From the NCBI GenBank assembly GCA_028292435.1, contig JAQGMI010000161.1:1-52987 (forward strand): DNA of 52,987 nt, given 5' to 3'. The translations under genes were made by a program, and so were the position numbers. The notes below the pieces were generated by a model, which saw only the letters and a program-made list of their open reading frames with translations, searched no databases and was not told the origin of the DNA. This document shows, in pieces, positions 26,192 to 33,371 of this stretch (its first letter is position 1; each line of letters starts with the position of its first letter). The stretch is from Betaproteobacteria bacterium. GTDB taxonomy: Bacteria; Pseudomonadota; Gammaproteobacteria; Burkholderiales; SG8-41.

Positions 26192-27292
26192 ATGATGATC
26201 CGATCGAAATTCAAACTGTTCGCGTGCGCCGTCGGCACGGCTTGCTTCGGGCTATGCGTATTTTCGAGCGTTGCGCTTGCCCAGCAGCAACCCGCCGCGC
26301 CAACGAGTGCGCCGATCAGCGTGCCAACCAACACGCTGCCCAATCCGTACGGCGGCAGTCAATTCGGCAAACTACCCGACGGCCGGACATGGGGCTCGAC
26401 GTCCGGCGTTGATATCGATCCCGATGGCAAAAGCATCTGGGTCGCCGAACGCTGCGGCGCGTTCGCGCCGCCTTCAGCGATGAAGCCCGGCGTGCCGTTC
26501 GCATGCGAAGGTTCGAAGCTCGATCCCATTCTCAAGTTCGACGAGAACGGCAACCTCGTGAAGAGTTTCGGCGCGGGATTGTTCGTGTTTCCGCATGGCC
26601 TCTATGTCGATCGCGGCGGCAATGTATGGGTCACCGACGGCGTTGGCAAGGAAGGCAAGGGCCATCAGGTCTTCAAATTCAGTCCCGATGGAAAGCTGCT
26701 GATGACGCTCGGCAAAGCCGGCGTTGGCGGCAGTGCCATGGACGAATTCAATGCGCCATCCGCGGTAGTGGTTGCCGCGAACGGCGAAGTTTTTGTCGCC
26801 GACGGTCACGGCGGCGCCACCAACGCGCGCATCATGAAATTCGATTCGACCGGAAAATTCATCAAGACGTGGGGCAAGAAGGGCAGCGGGCCGGGTGAAC
26901 TGGACATTCCCCATGCGCTCGCGCTGGATTCGCGCGGGCGGCTCTTCGTCGGCGATCGCGGCAACAATCGAATTCAGATATTCGACCAGGACGGCAACTA
27001 CATCGACCAGTGGTCGCAGTTCAGCCGGCCGAGCGGCGTGTTTATCGACCGCAACGATGTTCTCTATGCGGCGGATTCGGAATCCGGATCGGTCGCCAAA
27101 GCGCGGACCGACTGGAAACGCGGCATCCGCATCGGCAGCGCGAAAGATGGCAGCGTGACGTCATTCATTCCCGATCCCAATCAGCAGGCAACCGGCACCA
27201 GCGCGGCGGAAGGCGTGGCGGTGGACGCCAAAGGCAACATCTTCGGGGCGGAAGTAGGGCCGAAACGGGTGATGAAGTACGTGACGAGGTAA
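26192..27292 (+). CDS. Exported NHL-repeat propeller protein
   Basis: A 366-residue protein with a signal peptide (about 32 residues, ending VALAQ) and then an NHL propeller. Blades include TSGVDIDPDGKSIWVAERCG, PHGLYVDRGGNVWVTDGVGK, SAVVVAANGEVFVADGHGGA, ALALDSRGRLFVGDRGNNRI and EGVAVDAKGNIFGAEVGPKR. Such a soluble periplasmic propeller resembles bacterial peptidylglycine-lyase-like or lactonase-like proteins. It is the third NHL protein in the window; a lipobox is absent here, unlike the copy at 16188. GGGGAGAGGGC precedes the ATG at 26192. It lies 108 bases after the CHAD gene. Specific reaction unknown. Confidence 0.82.
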   Translation: MMIRSKFKLFACAVGTACFGLCVFSSVALAQQQPAAPTSAPISVPTNTLPNPYGGSQFGKLPDGRTWGSTSGVDIDPDGKSIWVAERCGAFAPPSAMKPGVPFACEGSKLDPILKFDENGNLVKSFGAGLFVFPHGLYVDRGGNVWVTDGVGKEGKGHQVFKFSPDGKLLMTLGKAGVGGSAMDEFNAPSAVVVAANGEVFVADGHGGATNARIMKFDSTGKFIKTWGKKGSGPGELDIPHALALDSRGRLFVGDRGNNRIQIFDQDGNYIDQWSQFSRPSGVFIDRNDVLYAADSESGSVAKARTDWKRGIRIGSAKDGSVTSFIPDPNQQATGTSAAEGVAVDAKGNIFGAEVGPKRVMKYVTR

Positions 27293-27608
27293 TCCGCCGC
27301 TTTACTGCCGTTTTATGACAAATGCAAGCGGCTGATTGTAAGGAAAGGGATTGGCGGGCATTTGGCAGGGTGTGGCCAAAAAAACATATCCACAATTTCG
27401 GTGGATAACCCTGTGCACAACCTGCTTATGCTTTTTTCCGGCGCCGTCAAACAGGGGGGAATTTGTTAGCTTGAATATAAATTGTGCAATCGACAGACGC
27501 CCGCATTTTTTTACTTGACTTGGCGTCCCTTGACGAGTCGGAAACGTAAGCGGAAGCTCGCGAGTCAAGAAAAGTAGCTAACAATTTAACTAGGGAGCAA
27601 TAAAAATC
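27293..27608. other. Intergenic region with DnaA-box-like cluster and AT-rich stretch
   Basis: The 316 bases between the NHL gene and the carbonic anhydrase gene hold no convincing ORF. At 27386-27420 are three DnaA-box-like 9-mers. At 27459-27491 is an AT-rich tract rare for this window. Two TTGAC hexamers (27515 and 27530) precede the carbonic anhydrase start but lack a good -10 at standard spacing. AGGGAGCAATAAAAATC just before 27609 is the ribosome site. Confidence 0.5.
27386..27420. promoter_or_regulatory. Three DnaA-box-like sites including an inverted pair
   Basis: ATATCCACA (27386-27394) differs from TTATCCACA by one base. GGTGGATAA (27400-27408) is its reverse form, TTATCCACC, one mismatch. 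TGTGCACAA (27412-27420), read as TTGTGCACA, has two mismatches. The first two form a perfect 7-bp inverted repeat, TATCCAC/GTGGATA, with a 7-base spacer. Layout resembles beta- and gammaproteobacterial origin text, but dnaA, dnaN and gyrB are absent from the window, so a regulatory or titration site is also possible. Confidence 0.4.
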
Positions 27609-28346
27609 ATGTGCGACAAGATCGAACATTCATGCGAGGGCGCGACGCGCCGCGGTTTTCTCAAAGTGGCAGGCAGCGCGGCGATACTCGGATTCGCCGG
27701 CAGTTTCGTCCCCGGATTTGCCTACGCCGATTCGCTGACCAAGGCGCAGCGCGACAAGATGTCGCCCGACGACGTCCTCACAATGATGAAGAAAGGCAAT
27801 GAACGTTTTCTGCAGAACACCCGTAGAAACCGCAATTCCCTAAACGAACAAAAAGCCAGCGCGAGCGGCCAGTTCCCCGCCGCGGTTCTCCTTTCCTGCA
27901 TCGACTCACGCGCGCCCGCCGAAGTCATCATGGATCTCGGCATCGGCGATGTCTTCAATACCAGGGTCGCAGGCAACATAGAAAACAGTGACGTCCTCGG
28001 CGGCATGGAGTTCGCGTGCCAATTGTCCGGCGCCAAAGTCGTGCTGGTGATGGGGCACACCTCATGCGGCGCGATCAAAGGCGCAGTCGCCAATGCCGAG
28101 CTCGGCAATCTCACCGGATTGCTGGCCAAGATCAAACCCGCAGTGGCTGCAACGACCTACTCGGGTGCGCGCACGGCGGACAACTACGATTTTGTCGATG
28201 CAGTCGCGCGCAAAAACGTCGAGATGACGGTTGCGGGCATTCGGAAGAATAGCCCCGTGCTGGCGGCGTTGGAATCGAAGGGGACGATCAAGATTGCGGG
28301 GGCGATGTACAACTTGAAGACGGGGGCGGTGGAGTTCCTCGCCTAA
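27609..28346 (+). CDS. Beta-class carbonic anhydrase with Tat export signal
   Basis: A 245-residue protein. The zinc motifs of beta carbonic anhydrases are both complete: C97-I-D99-S-R101 and H150-T-S-C153-G. The N-terminus has a twin-arginine signal, T-R-R-G-F-L-K at residues 13-19, then a hydrophobic stretch, and cleavage near Y-A-D-S (residue 41). It should therefore be exported folded, with its metal, to the periplasm and there interconvert CO2 and bicarbonate. This differs from the usual cytoplasmic location of beta enzymes. A ribosome site, AGGGAGCAATAAAAATC, precedes the ATG. The unusual upstream region holds DnaA-box-like sites. It is followed by a hairpin and an opposite-strand gene. 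Confidence 0.92.
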   Translation: MCDKIEHSCEGATRRGFLKVAGSAAILGFAGSFVPGFAYADSLTKAQRDKMSPDDVLTMMKKGNERFLQNTRRNRNSLNEQKASASGQFPAAVLLSCIDSRAPAEVIMDLGIGDVFNTRVAGNIENSDVLGGMEFACQLSGAKVVLVMGHTSCGAIKGAVANAELGNLTGLLAKIKPAVAATTYSGARTADNYDFVDAVARKNVEMTVAGIRKNSPVLAALESKGTIKIAGAMYNLKTGAVEFLA

Positions 28347-28375
28347 ACCCGAAGGGCGCTTCTCACCTTACCATG

Positions 28376-28422
28376 CTCACCTTTCCATTGACGCTAACCT
28401 CGCGGGACAAGGGGAAGGTGAG
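28376..28422. terminator. Inverted repeat between convergent genes, candidate bidirectional terminator
   Basis: CTCACCTTTCC (28376-28386) and GGGAAGGTGAG (28412-28422) can pair over 11 bp with one T-G wobble, around a 25-base loop. It lies 30 bases after the carbonic anhydrase stop and 33 before the stop of the leftward small gene. A partial copy of the left arm, CTCACCTTACC, precedes it. No T-tract on either strand. Confidence 0.35.
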
Positions 28423-28455
28423 ATCAACACGCCGCGCGATCGCTTTGCGCGTGTA

Positions 28456-28695
28456 CTAGAAATTCACGCTCGTCCGCCTCTGCTTTAGCGGAATAATCAC
28501 CGCTCCATCGAACGTCGGTTTCCCCAATTTAACGGCCAACTTCGCAGCCTCCGCGCGGCCTTCCATTCGCACGATCGCATTCGGCCGCGGGGAGCGGTAA
28601 AGATTGACGGACTTGATGGCGCCGAACGGCTTGCATTTGGCGGTGATCAATTCGACGAGTTCTTTGTCGGGCTTGCTAAGGTCAACTTCCAGCAT
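28456..28695 (-). CDS. Small RRM-like protein
   Basis: A 79-residue protein, M-L-E-V-D-L-S-K-P-D-K-E-L-V. The alternation of helices and strands (KELVELITAKCKPFGAIKSV, then LYRSPRPNAIVRMEGRAEAA, then FDGAVIIPLKQRR) looks like a compact RNA-recognition-motif fold, and its strand 3 has A-I-V-R-M. The RNP aromatic residues are poor, so RNA binding is not certain. Cytoplasmic. It follows 41 bases after the phasin-like gene on the same strand. Small size makes this a moderate-confidence gene; codon use fits the neighbours. Confidence 0.55.
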   Translation of the reverse strand: MLEVDLSKPDKELVELITAKCKPFGAIKSVNLYRSPRPNAIVRMEGRAEAAKLAVKLGKPTFDGAVIIPLKQRRTSVNF

Positions 28696-28736
28696 GGCGT
28701 GCCTCCGATCGATTCGCCTGCCAATTGCTTTTCGGC

Positions 28737-29165
28737 TTAGCGCCTGCCGGCGGCAAGCCGCTTCGCGTTTGCGACCGCTGCTTTGTGCACCGGCTCGATA
28801 CCTTTGACCATCATGCCGAGCGCGGTGGATTGCAGTTGCTGAGTGCGCGGCCAGAACTGCTGGGCAGTCGGCCAGTTAAGGCCCGACAGGCTGAACCACG
28901 ATTTCCACCACGAGCCGACCATGTTCAACGCCGTCTGCTGATTGGCGCGTATCAGGTAAGCGCCCATCGCCATCCACGATTCCATGAAGGCGGTGGTCTT
29001 CTCGGACGACATCAGATTAAATTCGCGCAGATCGCGCGCGTCCGGGGTGGAACCGGCAGCAATCATGCGGGTGACACGGTGACCGACGACTTGCGGCACG
29101 GCGAGCGCGAGTCCTGCGGACTGCGCGCCGATGCGGGTCAAGCTCCTGCGGGATGATTTGGACAT
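28737..29165 (-). CDS. Small helical protein, phasin-like
   Basis: A 142-residue protein with no signal peptide apart from an Arg-rich start (SKSSRRSLTRIG). It contains the amphipathic helices of phasin-like polyhydroxyalkanoate granule proteins: DLREFNLMSSEKTTAFMES, MAMGAYLIRANQQTALNMVG, then a tryptophan-rich linker (WWKSW) and a last helix, MMVKGIEPVHKAAVANAKRL. Tryptophans and the Q-A-W-x-x pattern are typical of proteins found on storage granules. The function is inferred from the pattern only. It is not adjacent to pha genes in this window. Upstream, 29166-29801 has no clear gene partner. Confidence 0.55.
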   Translation of the reverse strand: MSKSSRRSLTRIGAQSAGLALAVPQVVGHRVTRMIAAGSTPDARDLREFNLMSSEKTTAFMESWMAMGAYLIRANQQTALNMVGSWWKSWFSLSGLNWPTAQQFWPRTQQLQSTALGMMVKGIEPVHKAAVANAKRLAAGRR

Positions 29166-29801
29166 AGGGTTCTCAATTGTGAAATTAAAGATGGTTTGAC
29201 CAGCGGCACCTTATTTGATTCACTGCCATTGATATGTACTTCAGCGCACATAGCATGCAGAGCAAGCTGTCCCGCTTTCAAACGCGGACTTGGTTATGAA
29301 CCGCGCCGGTGCAATCCGGCGCCGCATGCACTGCGATATGGCGTTATCAGTGCATCCGAATGCGGTAGTACGGCGTCGTTACACGATGCTCGCGCCGAAA
29401 CGCTCTGGCACAGCGCTTGCATGAGTAGCGCATGCGCGATTTGCGACGTAGCGGGACATGCTCATGAGTTTCGATCATCAGGTTCTTGCCGATTTGATTG
29501 TCTTTGGCATCGCCTGCGGTGTCTATCTTCAATACCGCAGTGTAAAAGCAATCGTCGATGTGCCGACCAGGTCCGAGCGCGGATACCGACTGCTCAATCG
29601 GGCGGAAGCGCTGAAAATAGTCGAAAGCATTTGTTACGCAGGCCTCGGGGTCGTTTTCGAAACACTCAGTCTGTCCCACGCCGCGTTCTATTAGCGCAAA
29701 AGATTTCTCCGCTGGCTCGTCCGCGTTCATTGCGTCAGCCGATAGAAGCGTCCGGTAATTTTTCGAGCTACCATGCTGCTCCCGTCACAACAGGAGGAGC
29801 C
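29166..29801. other. Long intergenic stretch with hairpin and one weak ORF
   Basis: This 636-base region lies between the phasin-like gene and the rightward barrel-protein gene. It holds a perfect hairpin, GCGCCGG/CCGGCGC at 29303-29309 and 29316-29322, embedded in text that resembles part of a cobalamin riboswitch core. It also holds a possible small membrane-protein ORF at 29458-29694. Opposite-strand open frames look like shadows. Confidence 0.4.
29458..29694 (+). CDS. Possible small membrane protein
   Basis: A 78-residue open frame: M-L-M-S-F-D-H-Q-V-L-A-D, a hydrophobic segment (LIVFGIACGVYLQY), a charged middle (PTRSERGYRLLNRAEALKIV) and a weaker hydrophobic C-terminus (YAGLGVVFETL). 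A two-helix membrane protein is plausible. No family is recognised. No strong ribosome site is visible, and a 127-residue open frame runs on the other strand, with a C-x2-C motif of doubtful meaning. This one is retained as low confidence because its base composition is more like neighbouring genes. Confidence 0.3.
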   Translation: MLMSFDHQVLADLIVFGIACGVYLQYRSVKAIVDVPTRSERGYRLLNRAEALKIVESICYAGLGVVFETLSLSHAAFY

Positions 29802-30155
29802 ATGCCCATCACCGGCAACTACATCTTCACTGCATCGATGGACGTCGATGCGGACAAGGAAGCTCTCTTCAACGAGGTTTACGACACGGAACACATTCCG
29901 CATCTTTCAAAGGTCCCGGGGGTTGTGTCCGCAACGCGCTTCAAGATCGATACGCTGCGCGTGACAATGGGCGGCGAGACCAAGACAATCGAGCCGACCG
30001 GCCTGCCGCGCTATACGTGCATACTTGAGCTTGAAACGCCCGATGTTCTGACGAGTGCCGCTTTCGCCAAGGCAGTCGATGCCGGACGCTGGTCAGCGCA
30101 AGTGCGGCCGTTCACAAGGAACCGGCATCACACGCTGCACAAAGTGATGAAGTGA
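29802..30155 (+). CDS. Dimeric alpha/beta-barrel (ferredoxin-like) protein, EthD-type
   Basis: A 117-residue cytoplasmic protein with the small ferredoxin-like dimeric barrel pattern. It has GNYIFTASMDVDADKEALFN, the signature Y-D-T-E-H-I-P-H-L found in proteins of this kind that carry a histidine near the cleft, followed by the strand KVPGVVSATRFKI. Family members include EthD-like, heme-degrading and ring-opening proteins. CAGGAGGAGC precedes the ATG at 29802, so the long upstream open frame is not used. It is followed after 6 bases by a 48-residue membrane peptide gene. Confidence 0.7.
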   Translation: MPITGNYIFTASMDVDADKEALFNEVYDTEHIPHLSKVPGVVSATRFKIDTLRVTMGGETKTIEPTGLPRYTCILELETPDVLTSAAFAKAVDAGRWSAQVRPFTRNRHHTLHKVMK

Positions 30156-30161
30156 CGGCTT

Positions 30162-30308
30162 ATGAGCACCTTTGAATGGATTGCTGTCGCGGCGATAGCG
30201 GTTGTGGTGGTGTACCTGCTCGTGATGCGGGTCTTCGCCCGCGACAGCCGGGAAGCGGATAAGCACATCGATTACAGCAAAGTGAAGGAATGGAAAGACG
30301 AAGACTGA
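30162..30308 (+). CDS. Small single-pass membrane protein
   Basis: A 48-residue protein: M-S-T-F-E-W, a hydrophobic segment of about 17 residues (IAVAAIAVVVVYLLVMR), then a charged tail including DSREADKHIDYSKVKEWKDE. The topology suggests one membrane helix with a charged tail. It starts 6 bases after the barrel-protein stop and could be translationally coupled to it. No named family is recognised. It may be a membrane anchor or a subunit of an undefined complex; function unknown. Confidence 0.55.
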   Translation: MSTFEWIAVAAIAVVVVYLLVMRVFARDSREADKHIDYSKVKEWKDED

Positions 30309-30539
30309 AGTCCGGCTGCGGGATACCGCGTTGAACGCGATTTGAAACACGCGCCGGGCGAGTCGGCATCGGTGCTCACCTCACCGAGCTCGGCGACGGC
30401 CTATGCGGTCCGTAAAAACTTACGGGAAACCTGCGCTTCTTGGTATGTGCGGCCTCCTACCGCACACACGCGTGCGCGCGGATGATCAACTCGCTTAAGC
30501 GGCATCACAGGAAAGCTATGCGCGCCGCGCTGGGCGGTC
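30309..30539. other. Intergenic region with two hairpins
   Basis: This stretch lies between the small membrane-protein gene and the HiPIP gene, which converge. It holds CCGTAA/TTACGG (30410-30415 and 30420-30425) around AAAC, and TGTGCGG/CCGCACA (30446-30452 and 30460-30466) around CCTCCTA. Either could serve as a terminator, but no long T-tract is present. I see no coding feature. Confidence 0.35.
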
Positions 30540-30893
30540 TTAAGTTTTCTTGACCCAGGCCGAGCACCAACCTTTGTTGGCAACTTCTTTACCGGCGAAG
30601 ATCGTGCAGGGCGCCCACGCTTCCGTCGCCTTGCCCTGGAACTGCTGGCAGTTCGCGCAGGTCTGTCCGGGCTGATAGCTCGCAAACTTCGCTTTGTCGA
30701 CCTTGGTTGCGTCGTGCTTGTAACCGAGGCTCTGCGCGGTGGGGTCTTTTTCGTCCACGCGGTTGCCGCCGCCGCCTTTCTTGTCCTGCGCCAATGAGTG
30801 CGCCGCTTGCGATCCCATTGCGATCGTTACGACCGCGATCGAGCCAAGTTTCAGCACGCCGCGGCGACCGGCATTAATTTGGTCTTCGTTCAT
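30540..30893 (-). CDS. High-potential iron-sulfur protein (HiPIP) with Tat signal
   Basis: A 117-residue protein. A twin-arginine signal (G-R-R-G-V-L-K-L-G-S at residues 9-18) ends near S-L-A-Q, giving a mature chain of about 80 residues. The four cluster ligands are C79-A-N-C82, C96 and C110, spaced Cys-x2-Cys-x13-Cys-x13-Cys as in HiPIPs, with the aromatic-rich Y-x-P-G-Q-T lead-in. It carries a [4Fe-4S] centre cycling between +3 and +2 and acts in the periplasm as a soluble electron carrier, for example between bc1 and oxidases or reaction centres. The gene stands alone with 101 bases upstream. Confidence 0.92.
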   Translation of the reverse strand: MNEDQINAGRRGVLKLGSIAVVTIAMGSQAAHSLAQDKKGGGGNRVDEKDPTAQSLGYKHDATKVDKAKFASYQPGQTCANCQQFQGKATEAWAPCTIFAGKEVANKGWCSAWVKKT

Positions 30894-30994
30894 GGTGGTC
30901 TCCTTCGAATTGCACGAAAATAGCGCCGCGCTACCACCTCAGCTATCGGCAGGAATGTGATTCCACCGTAAGCGCATTCGGACAGAGCACCGCG

Positions 30995-31333
30995 TTAGCC
31001 TTTCGGCGGCGCGCACTTTTTCGAGATGCTCAGCGCCTTGAGCTGCTCCAGGCGCTGGCCCGCGCTCTCGATTGCGGCTTTCTTTTCCCACTCGTTGCCG
31101 ATGCCGTTATCGATCGCCGCGGCAACGACGTCGCCGCTACTGAATTGGCTGCCTTTGGCGACTTTGTTCGTGAAGTCGAAATTCTTCTGAATTTCGGTGT
31201 AGATGTCCTGGCAGGTGAAGCTCGCTTTTTCAGCTTCGGTCAGAGGATTCACGCGGCCATAAACCTTGGTTGCGCAGCCGTTGAGCGCGAGAACCGATGT
31301 CAGGACAATCAGGGCAGTTAATTTCAAAGTCAT
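30995..31333 (-). CDS. Small lipoprotein of unknown function
   Basis: A 112-residue predicted lipoprotein with signal peptide MTLKLTALIVLTSVLALNGC and lipobox (L-N-G-C). The mature part opens ATKVYGRVNPLTEAEKASFT, has one Cys pair (TCQDIYTE and KKCAPPKG) and is otherwise helical and charged. It starts 16 bases after the stop of the lytic transglycosylase gene, so both are likely one transcript; a helper or anchor role for that enzyme is possible. No named family is recognised. Confidence 0.65.
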   Translation of the reverse strand: MTLKLTALIVLTSVLALNGCATKVYGRVNPLTEAEKASFTCQDIYTEIQKNFDFTNKVAKGSQFSSGDVVAAAIDNGIGNEWEKKAAIESAGQRLEQLKALSISKKCAPPKG

Positions 31334-31349
31334 ATGAATCCTTGTTGCA

Positions 31350-32276
31350 TCAGTTCACTCGTTTAATGCGGCTCAGCACGGCCGATGGCGCAACCAGCTC
31401 GGCGACATAGGGATGATTCGGCTTAGTGTATATGCTCGTAATCCTGCTCACGTAATCGCGCGTTTCCTTGTACGGCGGAATGCCCCGATAGCGTTCGACG
31501 GTTTCTTCGCCGGCGTTGTATGCGGCGAGCACGAGCGCGACGTCACCCTTGAAATACGCCATCAGCCAGCGCAGGTACGAGAGCCCGCCTTTGAGATTGT
31601 CGGTCGCGTTAAACGTGTTCTTGACGCCGAAGCGCACCGCGGTTGCGGGAATCAGCTGCATCAAGCCCTGCGCGTTTTTGGGCGAGACCGCAGTGGTGCT
31701 GAACCGCGATTCGACATTGATGAGCGCCATCACCAGATCGGGATCGACCGAATACTGCGGCGCCAACTGCTGCACCAGCAGCTCAATGTCTTTGCGCACG
31801 CCGGTAACCGGCAGCGATTGGGTCACGGCGGCGGCGGCCATTTCGGCGGTCAGGCACGCCGGCACGAAACTGCCGACGCCGCGGCTGATGTACGGCAGGA
31901 TTTCTTTTGCGCGCTCGCTGCCGCGCTCCGCAGCCATATTGATCAGCAGCGCGCCGACGCCGTCGTTGGGAATCATTTCGCGTCCCGACGCGTGGATCAG
32001 GCCAAGCTCGAGCAGCGCATCGACGTTGCCGCGGCCCGCCGCTTTGCAATAGAGCGCGTTCGATTTGAGGATATCGCGCGTCACTTCGCCGCCGCGCTTG
32101 TACTTTTCAGCGAGCGTCATCAGCGCCGTCGCATTGCCGCGCTTTGCCGCCGCTTCGAGTGATGCCATGTCGTCCGCCGCTGTCGCATTGCCGAACAGCA
32201 GTGCGCCGCACAACGCGAGGCTGCCGAGCGCGGCAAGGCGCCGGGTCAGGTATGGACGAGGCAGCATGATTTTCAT
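31350..32276 (-). CDS. Exported lytic transglycosylase with Sel1-like repeats
   Basis: A 308-residue exported protein. After the signal (ending GNATAAD) come Sel1-type repeats at about residues 38-130 (LEAAAKRGNATALMTLAEKY and later G-A-L-L-I-N-M-A-A-E-R-G). The C-terminal SLT domain follows, with the catalytic Glu189 in ALINVESRFS, AQGLMQLIPATA and AAYNAGEETVERY. It cleaves peptidoglycan between N-acetylmuramic acid and N-acetylglucosamine. The ATG at 32276 is used; an open frame to 32444 lacks a signal. The next gene downstream is the small lipoprotein. It is a periplasmic cell-wall enzyme. Confidence 0.88.
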   Translation of the reverse strand: MKIMLPRPYLTRRLAALGSLALCGALLFGNATAADDMASLEAAAKRGNATALMTLAEKYKRGGEVTRDILKSNALYCKAAGRGNVDALLELGLIHASGREMIPNDGVGALLINMAAERGSERAKEILPYISRGVGSFVPACLTAEMAAAAVTQSLPVTGVRKDIELLVQQLAPQYSVDPDLVMALINVESRFSTTAVSPKNAQGLMQLIPATAVRFGVKNTFNATDNLKGGLSYLRWLMAYFKGDVALVLAAYNAGEETVERYRGIPPYKETRDYVSRITSIYTKPNHPYVAELVAPSAVLSRIKRVN

Positions 32277-32541
32277 CGGTGCGAATGATAACCGAGCGCA
32301 GGATGACTGTGGAATGAGGGCAATAACGGGCATTTCAACTCTGGTAACGGCGAATCCCGCGTGCGTCGGCGTAAAACGTTGTTTCGGATAACGCTTTGAA
32401 CGTGTGACGAACCGAATGGTTCTGGGTTTGTAGGACGGAAACACGGCCGTCGAGTCGAACGAACGTCGTGCTCATGCGAACGGGTATTATTTTGCGGTGG
32501 GCAGAGAGTTGTGCCGCCCCATGTGCAACGAGGAGAAGTTC
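32277..32541. other. Divergent promoter region, transglycosylase and GST
   Basis: The 265 bases between the leftward transglycosylase and the rightward glutathione transferase gene must hold both promoters. TATTATTTTGCGG near 32490 is AT-rich, but I cannot assign a clear -35/-10 pair. The GST ribosome site is GAGGAGAAG just before 32542. No ORF is convincing. Confidence 0.35.
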
Positions 32542-33267
32542 ATGCGCTACCAACTTTACTATTGGCCGACGATCCAGGGCCGCGGCGAATTCGTGCGGCT
32601 GGCGCTCGAGCAGGCCGGCGCCGAGTACATCGACGTCGCGCGCATGTCAGGCAAGGATCGTGGCGTCAGCGCGCTGATGCATGGTCTCGCCGCCGGAGGA
32701 ACGACGCCGTTCGCGCCGCCATATCTGAAAGCGGGCAGGCTCGTGATCGGCCAGACTGCGAACATACTTTTATATCTCGGCGACCATCACGCGCTCGCGC
32801 CGAAAGACGAGACGGGGCGCTTGTGGACGCATCAACTCCAATTGACGATCGCTGACTTCGTCGCCGAAGTGCATGACACGCACCACCCGCTTGCAGCGTC
32901 GCTGTATTACGAAGACCAGAAACCGGCCGCGAAGCGTTACTCAAAAACATTTCTTGCCGAACGAGTGCCGAAGTACCTCGGTTATTTCGAGCGCATATTG
33001 AAGCGCAATCCGCGCGGCAAGCGCTTTCTGGCGGGCGCGCGCCTGAGTTACGTCGATCTCTCGATGTTTCAGGTGATGGCCGGGCTTGACTACGCGTTCC
33101 CGAACGCGATGGCGAAACGCCGGCGCAGTTATCCGCTGCTGCGCGAATTGAGCGCGCGCGTCGCCGCTTTGCCGCGCATTGCGGCCTATCTCGGCTCGAA
33201 GCGCCGCATTCCGTTCAATAACGACGGAATATTTCGCCGCTATCCGGCGCTCGACACGCGCAAATGA
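32542..33267 (+). CDS. Glutathione S-transferase family protein
   Basis: A 241-residue soluble GST. The N-terminal thioredoxin-like domain starts MRYQLYYWPTIQGRGEFVRL and ends with the glutathione-binding TPFAPPYLKAGRLVIGQTA followed by N-I-L-L-Y-L-G. A helical C-terminal domain follows (LTIADFVAEVHDTHHPLAAS, GARLSYVDLSMFQVMAG). The catalytic residue is likely the Tyr near the N-terminus. GAGGAGAAG precedes the ATG at 32542. Third-codon composition fits the neighbours. It is immediately upstream of the PQQ dehydrogenase block but 104 bases apart; detoxification of aldehydes is an attractive but untested link. Confidence 0.88.
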   Translation: MRYQLYYWPTIQGRGEFVRLALEQAGAEYIDVARMSGKDRGVSALMHGLAAGGTTPFAPPYLKAGRLVIGQTANILLYLGDHHALAPKDETGRLWTHQLQLTIADFVAEVHDTHHPLAASLYYEDQKPAAKRYSKTFLAERVPKYLGYFERILKRNPRGKRFLAGARLSYVDLSMFQVMAGLDYAFPNAMAKRRRSYPLLRELSARVAALPRIAAYLGSKRRIPFNNDGIFRRYPALDTRK

Positions 33268-33371
33268 CGAGGCAGGCGTTGTCGCTTCCCTCTGTATAAC
33301 GTAACATGGCAGTTCGTCGTTGCGTCACCGCACGACCGATCAAAAAAGCAGTCCCCACTGGAGGAACACGC

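Noticed and set aside
29347..29730. 127-codon minus-strand frame with C-x2-C...H...H text
   Set aside because: The zinc-finger-like text looks accidental; no ribosome site and no family match.
29196..29801. Long N-terminal extension of the barrel protein
   Set aside because: GGAGGAGC lies immediately before the ATG at 29802, and the upstream residues are Cys/Arg-rich nonsense.
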